Of a DNA stretch of 11,819 bases, positions 7,048-11,819 are shown in pieces (position 1 is the first letter of the stretch; every line of letters starts with the position of its first letter). The translations under genes and the position numbers were made by a program. This stretch comes from CBDHHC01 sp050633205 (lineage in GTDB: Bacteria > Pseudomonadota > Alphaproteobacteria > Rhizobiales > CBDHHC01), in the NCBI GenBank assembly GCA_050633205.1, contig JBOEGA010000110.1, positions 1 to 11,819 of the forward strand. Reading direction: 5' to 3'. Below the pieces are notes generated by a model. The model was not told where the DNA came from and ran no database searches. It worked only from the letters and a program-made list of their open reading frames with translations.

Positions 7048-10000
7048 ATGAAGTGGTTAGAAACAGTTATTTCACTACCCCGCACTGTATTGACAGTCAT
7101 GATAGTGATGGTTGTTGCGGGTGTTATATCCTATATTTCTCTTCCTAAAGAGGCAGATCCCGATATTGATCTGCCGGTATTTTATGTATCCATTCCTTTT
7201 CCGGGCATCTCTCCGGAAGACGCCGAGCGCCTTATTACAAGGCCTATGGAGTCTGAGTTACGAGGGCTGGAAGGTCTGAAAGATATCACTGCAATTGCCA
7301 GCGAAGGACATGTGGGCATTATCCTCGAGTTCAAGGATGATGTTGATCATGACAAGGCTTCTCAGGATGTGCGGGAAAAAGTTGATCAGGCAAAAGCCGA
7401 GCTGCCTTCTGAGGCGGAGGAGCCCGTTGTAAATGAATTGAACTTCAGCCTTGTTCCCGTGCTGGTTGTCGTATTGTCTGGTGATGTCCCCGAGCGCACT
7501 TTGTATCAGCATGCGAGAAAATTGCAGGATGAGATCAAGGCAGTTCGCACAGTCCTGAGTGCAGATCTGGTAGGACACCGTGAAGAGCTGCTTGAGATTA
7601 TAATCGATCAGTCAAAACTGGAAGCTTATAATATCAGTCAGGCTGACCTGATAAATTCTGTATCCCGAAATAACCAACTGATAGCAGCAGGCTCCCTGGA
7701 TAGAGGAAGAGGGCGCTTTAATGTTAAGGTTCCCGGCCTGTTTCAGACAGCAGAAGATGTGTATAGCCTCCCTATCAAGGTATCCGGTGATAGCGTGGTG
7801 ACTCTGCGTGATGTCACGGAAATCAGACGTAAATTCAAGGACCGTGTCGGTTACAGCAGAATTAACGGAAAGCCTGCTCTTTCAATACAGGTTGTGAAGA
7901 GAATTGGTGAGAATATTGTCGTTACAAATGAACGGGTTAAGCAGGTTGTAAATCAATATACTGCTGATTGGCCGGACAGTATTAAAGTTGACTTCGTGCT
8001 GGATCGCTCAACCACTATTTTCGAGATTCTGGGGTCACTGCAGTCCGCTATTATGACCGCAATCGCACTGGTCATGATTGTTGCTGTAGCTGCACTTGGT
8101 ACACGTTCAGCACTTTTCGTAGGGCTCGCAATCCCGACTTCTTTTATGATTGGCTTTTTGCTTATTGGCCTGCTTGGCATGACAGTAAACATGATGCTTA
8201 TGTTCGGCATGGTGTTAACCGTTGGTATTCTCGTTGATGGCGCTATTGTTATAGTTGAATATGCAGACCGCAAAATGGCGGAGGGCCTGCACCGTAAGCA
8301 GGCTTATATACTCGCTGCGCAGAGAATGTTCTGGCCGGTCGTATCATCAACAGCCACAACACTGGCGGCATTTCTCCCTATGCTCTTATGGCCAGGCACA
8401 CCCGGCCAGTTTATGAGCTATCTTCCGATAACAGTTATTATCGTACTCTCGGCTTCCCTTATTACTGCGATGATATTCCTGCCTGTTGTAGGCTCCCTCC
8501 TTGGGAAAACGGCGGCTTCTGATGAAGCTCTGGATACTGCCAGAAAACTGTCCGGAAGCAGTCACGTAGATTATAAGGATATCAAAGGCTTTTCTGGGAT
8601 TTATATCAGGACACTCCAGAAGGTCATTCGCCACCCTGCAAAGGTCGTCGCTGCAGCACTCATCCTGGTTGTTTGTGTCTTCCAGTTATTTGGAAAATAT
8701 AATAACGGTGTCGAATTCTTTGTTGATACTGAACCGGAGCAGGCCTTTGTTTTTGTTTCAGCACGCGGAAACCTTTCCGCATCCGAGAAGCTGGAATTTG
8801 TCAAAAAAGTTGAAGGTCTGGTTCTTGGTGTTGAAGGCATCAAATCAGTTATTACCAATGTAGGCTCTTCTGGTGGAAACCCTGCCCTGAATGGTGCAGG
8901 GCAGGACACTCCGGTAGATGAAATTGGAAGACTGACACTGGAATTTATAGATTATCAGAAACGTAAGCCTGGTAAGGTTATACTTGAGGAAATCAGGAAA
9001 AAAGCTTCAGATCTTCCCGGTATAATGATTGAGGTCCGAAAAGTAGAGAACGGCCCCCAAACAGGTAAGGATATCCGCCTTGAAATATCTTCGGGGTCAT
9101 TTGAGACATCCAAAACCATAGCTCGTCAGGTACGTAAATATATGGAAACTCAAATGTCCAGTCTCCGGGATATTGAGGATACAACTCCGCTGCCTGGCAT
9201 CGAATGGGTTCTGAATGTAGATCGTAAGGAAGCAGGTCGATATGGCACTGATATTCTGACTGTTGGTACCATGTTCCAGCTTGTTACGAACGGCATTCTG
9301 ATTGGTAAATACCGCCCCGATGATTCTGATGATGAAGTGGATATTAGATTGCGGCTTCCACAGGATCAGCGTGGAATTGATCAATTGAGTCAGCTTCGTC
9401 TGCAGACACCAAATGGAATGGTACCTGTGACTAATTTTGTGTCACGGGAAGCCAAACCTCAGGTTGGCAATATTACAAGGACCAATGGTCGTTATACAAT
9501 GATGGTCAAGGCCAATGTTATCGAGACACAGGCAGATGCCGGGAAACAGCCTGAAAATGCTCCTGCAGGTAAAGCCGGAAATGAGCAAAAGTCCGAAACA
9601 AAGGTCTACAAAAACGATCGCAACGGAAAAATCGAGCAAATATCAGATTGGATTGAAGAGCAGAAATCAAACTGGCCCAAAGGTATCTCTACACGCTTTC
9701 GTGGCGCTGATGAGGAGGAAAAGGAATCTGGCGAGTTTATGCAGAAAGCCATGCTGGCTGCCATGTTCCTGATGTTTCTTATCCTCCTGATACAGTTTAA
9801 CAGTTTCTATCAGACTGTTGTGACACTATCTACAATAGTATTTTCAGTAGTCGGTGTCCTGATTGGCATGATGCTCACCGGGCAGAAGTTCTCAATTATC
9901 ATGACTGGTACCGGTGTCGTGGCTCTTGCGGGAATTGTAGTGAACAACTCAATTGTTCTGATTGATACGTTTAACCGCCTTAAGAAAGAAGAGGGCCTTG

Positions 10001-10341
10001 ATATTATTGATGCTATCCTGAGGTCCTGTGTTCAGCGGTTGCGCCCTATTATGTTGACAACAGTTACGACTATTCTTGGTCTGCTTCCGATGGCCCTTCA
10101 GATAAACATGAACTTTATCGACAGAACACTGGATATTGGCTCAGTAACATCAATCTGGTGGGTTCAACTGGCAACAGCAATAATATTCGGACTAGGGTTT
10201 TCGACACTGCTTACGCTTGTCCTTACTCCAGCCTTACTTGCTCTGCCTGTAATTTGGGGTAGGTTCCTTGAACCCTACAAGCAAATACTCTTCAGGGTAT
10301 TGAGAGGCATTTTGTATAGAGTTGGCCTTCGATCGGCCTGA
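7048..10341 (+). CDS. Efflux RND transporter permease subunit
   Basis: This is an inner-membrane proton-driven RND pump of the AcrB type, 1097 residues against roughly 1030-1050 for AcrB-like proteins. Membrane segment 1 (about 13-31) is followed by a periplasmic domain opening with PDIDLPVFYVSIPFPGISPEDAE (residues split 38-50 and on) and a six-helix bundle from about 333 to 549. A second periplasmic domain and a second bundle, starting about 902, follow. The membrane-4 motif reads GILVDGAIVIVEY: D397 matches AcrB D407, but G398 replaces D408. In membrane segment 10, N966 replaces AcrB K940, while R997 and T1004 match R971 and T978. A hydrophilic insert (about 826-861) in the second periplasmic domain explains part of the extra length. 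It shares an operon with the adaptor, and the start has a modest GAGAG site. Substrate is unknown, and no outer-membrane channel gene is adjacent. Confidence 0.95.
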   Translation: MKWLETVISLPRTVLTVMIVMVVAGVISYISLPKEADPDIDLPVFYVSIPFPGISPEDAERLITRPMESELRGLEGLKDITAIASEGHVGIILEFKDDVDHDKASQDVREKVDQAKAELPSEAEEPVVNELNFSLVPVLVVVLSGDVPERTLYQHARKLQDEIKAVRTVLSADLVGHREELLEIIIDQSKLEAYNISQADLINSVSRNNQLIAAGSLDRGRGRFNVKVPGLFQTAEDVYSLPIKVSGDSVVTLRDVTEIRRKFKDRVGYSRINGKPALSIQVVKRIGENIVVTNERVKQVVNQYTADWPDSIKVDFVLDRSTTIFEILGSLQSAIMTAIALVMIVAVAALGTRSALFVGLAIPTSFMIGFLLIGLLGMTVNMMLMFGMVLTVGILVDGAIVIVEYADRKMAEGLHRKQAYILAAQRMFWPVVSSTATTLAAFLPMLLWPGTPGQFMSYLPITVIIVLSASLITAMIFLPVVGSLLGKTAASDEALDTARKLSGSSHVDYKDIKGFSGIYIRTLQKVIRHPAKVVAAALILVVCVFQLFGKYNNGVEFFVDTEPEQAFVFVSARGNLSASEKLEFVKKVEGLVLGVEGIKSVITNVGSSGGNPALNGAGQDTPVDEIGRLTLEFIDYQKRKPGKVILEEIRKKASDLPGIMIEVRKVENGPQTGKDIRLEISSGSFETSKTIARQVRKYMETQMSSLRDIEDTTPLPGIEWVLNVDRKEAGRYGTDILTVGTMFQLVTNGILIGKYRPDDSDDEVDIRLRLPQDQRGIDQLSQLRLQTPNGMVPVTNFVSREAKPQVGNITRTNGRYTMMVKANVIETQADAGKQPENAPAGKAGNEQKSETKVYKNDRNGKIEQISDWIEEQKSNWPKGISTRFRGADEEEKESGEFMQKAMLAAMFLMFLILLIQFNSFYQTVVTLSTIVFSVVGVLIGMMLTGQKFSIIMTGTGVVALAGIVVNNSIVLIDTFNRLKKEEGLDIIDAILRSCVQRLRPIMLTTVTTILGLLPMALQINMNFIDRTLDIGSVTSIWWVQLATAIIFGLGFSTLLTLVLTPALLALPVIWGRFLEPYKQILFRVLRGILYRVGLRSA

Positions 10342-10373
10342 TCAGCTTTGTTCAGAAAATAGGGTAGTGCCCT

Positions 10374-10408
10374 AAAAAAAAGGAGGAGGGGATGAATATA
10401 TTCCCCCC
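10374..10408 (-). terminator. Probable intrinsic terminator for pepA
   Basis: Read on the minus strand, GGGGGGA (10408-10402) pairs with TCCCCTC (10392-10386) over 7 bp including one G-T wobble, with a 9-base loop, followed by CTCC and then eight T (10381-10374). On the plus strand the wobble becomes an A-C mismatch and the T-tract becomes A, so the element is oriented for the minus strand. It lies about 160 bp past the pepA stop. I see no comparable terminator for the RND operon on the plus strand. Confidence 0.45.
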
Positions 10409-10454
10409 TTCACAGATCAGTTTATACTCCTAAAGAGACCACACATGCCATTCG

Positions 10455-10470
10455 CATAATATATATTATG
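10455..10470. repeat. Perfect 16-bp AT-rich palindrome
   Basis: CATAATATATATTATG is its own reverse complement. It sits between the convergent RND and pepA genes. Its role is unknown; AT-rich palindromes of this length can arise by chance. Confidence 0.3.
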
Positions 10471-10522
10471 TAAAATAATAGATATGACGATTAAAAAGGG
10501 ATCGGTCCAGAATGTGGAGGTT

Positions 10523-10555
10523 TCAAGGGATGAAGCAATATAGCCCACCCCTTGA
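10523..10555. repeat. 7-bp inverted repeat just downstream of pepA
   Basis: TCAAGGG (10523-10529) and CCCTTGA (10549-10555) pair perfectly around a 19-base loop, 11 bp past the pepA stop. No T-tract follows on either strand. It may be an mRNA 3' hairpin or chance. The 10342-10565 gap holds no gene I can support. Confidence 0.3.
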
Positions 10556-10565
10556 TATTTTACTT

Positions 10566-11819
10566 TCAGTTTTCGTAATAGTCAGCAACCAATTGATTTA
10601 GTAGCTGAACTCCAAAGCCAGCGCCCCAGCTGGTATTGATATCCGTTTTAGGTGAAGCCATTCCTGTTCCTGCAATATCAAGGTGCACCCAGGGTGTTTC
10701 CGGTTTGACAAAGCGTTGCAGGAACTGGGCAGCCGTAATGGAGCCGGCATTCCTTCCTGCCGAGTTTTTCATGTCAGCAATCTTGGAATCCACCATTTTG
10801 TCAAAGCGCTTGCCAAGAGGAAGGCGCCAGACTTTTTCTCCGGTTTTTTCTGAAGCGTCGGCAAGGCGATTAGCCAGCTCATCATTATTTGAAAATAAAC
10901 CAGCATACTCATTGCCAAGAGCCACCAGAATAGCCCCTGTAAGAGTTGCCAGATTTATTACAAACTGTGGCTTATACGTTTCCTGGCAATACCAGATTGC
11001 ATCAGCCAGCACCAGACGGCCTTCTGCATCAGTATTAATCACCTCAATTGTTTTTCCTGACATGGCAGTAACAACATCACCCGGCTTTTGCGCATCAGGT
11101 CCAGGCATATTCTCAACTAGTCCGACAATGCCCACTGCATTGACTTTGGCTTTTCTGCTGGCAAGTGTATGCATTAATCCGGTAACACACGCAGCACCTG
11201 CCATATCGCCTTTCATATCCTCCATACCAAAAGCTGGTTTGATTGATATGCCGCCAGTATCAAAAGTTACGCCCTTCCCTACAAATCCAACAGGAGCCTC
11301 AGATTTACTCTTTGCTCCATTCCATTTCATAATAGCCAGACATGTAGGTTTTGTACTTCCCTGTCCAACACACAGGATTGCATTCATTTTCTTTTTTTTC
11401 AGAGCCGCATCATTAAGTATTTCAACTTCTACTCCAACTTCCTTAAGCTCTTGTATGCGATCGGCAAATTCTTTTGGACCAAGTATGTTCGATGGCTCAT
11501 TCACAAGGTCACGGGCAATAAATGTGCCCTCAGAGATTGCTTTAAGAGTTGCAAATGCTTTTCTGGCTTTAGCAGGTTCAGCACATTGGATGGTGATTTT
11601 TTCAGGTCCGCTTTTTGAGCCGCCCTGCCCCTTTGCAGAAGAAGATTTGTATTTATTGAATGTATAACTTCTCAGTATCAGGCCAAAACCAATTTCAGCA
11701 GCATTTTCGCTGGTTAACACTGCATCACCCTCGCCAGAATCCGCTATAACAGCAACTGGTTTATCTCTTCCCGAAAGCTTGGAATATATACGTCCCCCAA
11801 GTGCAGCCCAGTCATATGC
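10566..11819 (-). CDS. pepA: Leucyl aminopeptidase PepA (family M17), N-terminal end outside the window
   Basis: PepA is a cytoplasmic hexameric metallo-aminopeptidase that releases N-terminal residues from peptides; in E. coli it also binds DNA. The frame is open from the right edge (418 codons visible, starting AYDWAALGG), so the GTG at 11720 is not the true start. Comparison with E. coli PepA (503 residues) suggests about 88 residues are missing. Counting from the edge, the metal and active-site residues are all present: KGVTFDTGG (182-190, with K182 and D187), K194 in SIKP, D205 in KGDMAGAA, and the M17 signature NTDAEGRL (262-269, with D264, E266 and R268). The protein ends YYEN, then TGA. 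It is convergent with the RND operon. A run of eight A on its coding strand (complement of 11392-11399) encodes a KKKK stretch. Confidence 0.96.
   Translation of the reverse strand, partial: AYDWAALGGRIYSKLSGRDKPVAVIADSGEGDAVLTSENAAEIGFGLILRSYTFNKYKSSSAKGQGGSKSGPEKITIQCAEPAKARKAFATLKAISEGTFIARDLVNEPSNILGPKEFADRIQELKEVGVEVEILNDAALKKKKMNAILCVGQGSTKPTCLAIMKWNGAKSKSEAPVGFVGKGVTFDTGGISIKPAFGMEDMKGDMAGAACVTGLMHTLASRKAKVNAVGIVGLVENMPGPDAQKPGDVVTAMSGKTIEVINTDAEGRLVLADAIWYCQETYKPQFVINLATLTGAILVALGNEYAGLFSNNDELANRLADASEKTGEKVWRLPLGKRFDKMVDSKIADMKNSAGRNAGSITAAQFLQRFVKPETPWVHLDIAGTGMASPKTDINTSWGAGFGVQLLNQLVADYYEN

Noticed and set aside
10360..10374. Small hairpin TAGGG/CCCTA after the RND gene as a terminator
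   Set aside because: The stem is only 5 bp, and on the plus strand it is followed by A rather than T.
10636..11667. A 343-codon open frame on the plus strand
   Set aside because: It is antisense to pepA, whose opposite strand carries every M17 metal-binding and catalytic motif. The antisense product has no recognisable domain and no ribosome-binding site of note.
11718..11720. GTG at 11720 as the start of pepA
   Set aside because: The frame stays open for 33 more codons to the window edge with PepA-like sequence, and family length requires about 88 further residues.
1..11819. Defence system, toxin-antitoxin pair, CRISPR array, insertion sequence or retroelement
   Set aside because: Every long frame is accounted for by a familiar housekeeping or transport family, and no repeat array, transposase or reverse-transcriptase motif was seen.

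Overview
The window looks like ordinary chromosomal DNA from a Gram-negative proteobacterium. The AcrA/AcrB-type tripartite efflux genes require an outer membrane. The GalU and CysDN sequences look alphaproteobacterial to me, but that is an impression from sequence style and no search was run. Base composition appears moderate (mid-40s percent GC by eye, not counted), with very AT-rich intergenic stretches. I see no tRNA, rRNA, insertion sequence, CRISPR array or phage gene.

Layout, left to right: (1) Positions 1-2067, minus strand: cysD followed by cysN, the two subunits of ATP sulfurylase, overlapping by one base (TAATG). cysN runs off the left edge. (2) Positions 2246-4237: galE (minus) and galU (plus), diverging from a shared 126-bp intergenic region. 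Together they make UDP-glucose and interconvert it with UDP-galactose. (3) Positions 4297-5256, minus strand: a second extended-SDR epimerase of the nucleotide-sugar type, convergent with galU, with a long hairpin between them. (4) Positions 5257-5818: an AT-rich gene-free stretch with several inverted repeats, which I read as promoter, operator and leader DNA. (5) Positions 5819-10341, plus strand: a two-gene efflux operon of a membrane-anchored periplasmic adaptor (HlyD/AcrA type) and an RND permease, with no outer-membrane channel gene beside them. (6) Positions 10566-11819, minus strand: pepA, a family M17 leucyl aminopeptidase missing its N-terminal end at the right edge. It is convergent with the RND operon and probably ends at a terminator near 10374-10408.

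How the genes may work together: galE, galU and the second epimerase supply or modify UDP-sugars for surface polysaccharide. cysDN makes APS, the precursor either of reduced sulfur or of PAPS, the sulfate donor. The neighbourhood lacks cysH/cysI on the visible side and is rich in nucleotide-sugar genes, so a role in sulfating surface glycans (as for NodPQ) is possible but unproven. It depends on whether the cut-off end of cysN carries an APS kinase domain. The RND operon and pepA look functionally separate.

I did not find a convincing new biological system. The points most worth a second look are the polysaccharide context of cysDN, the altered proton-relay residues of the RND permease, and the structured non-coding region ahead of the efflux operon.
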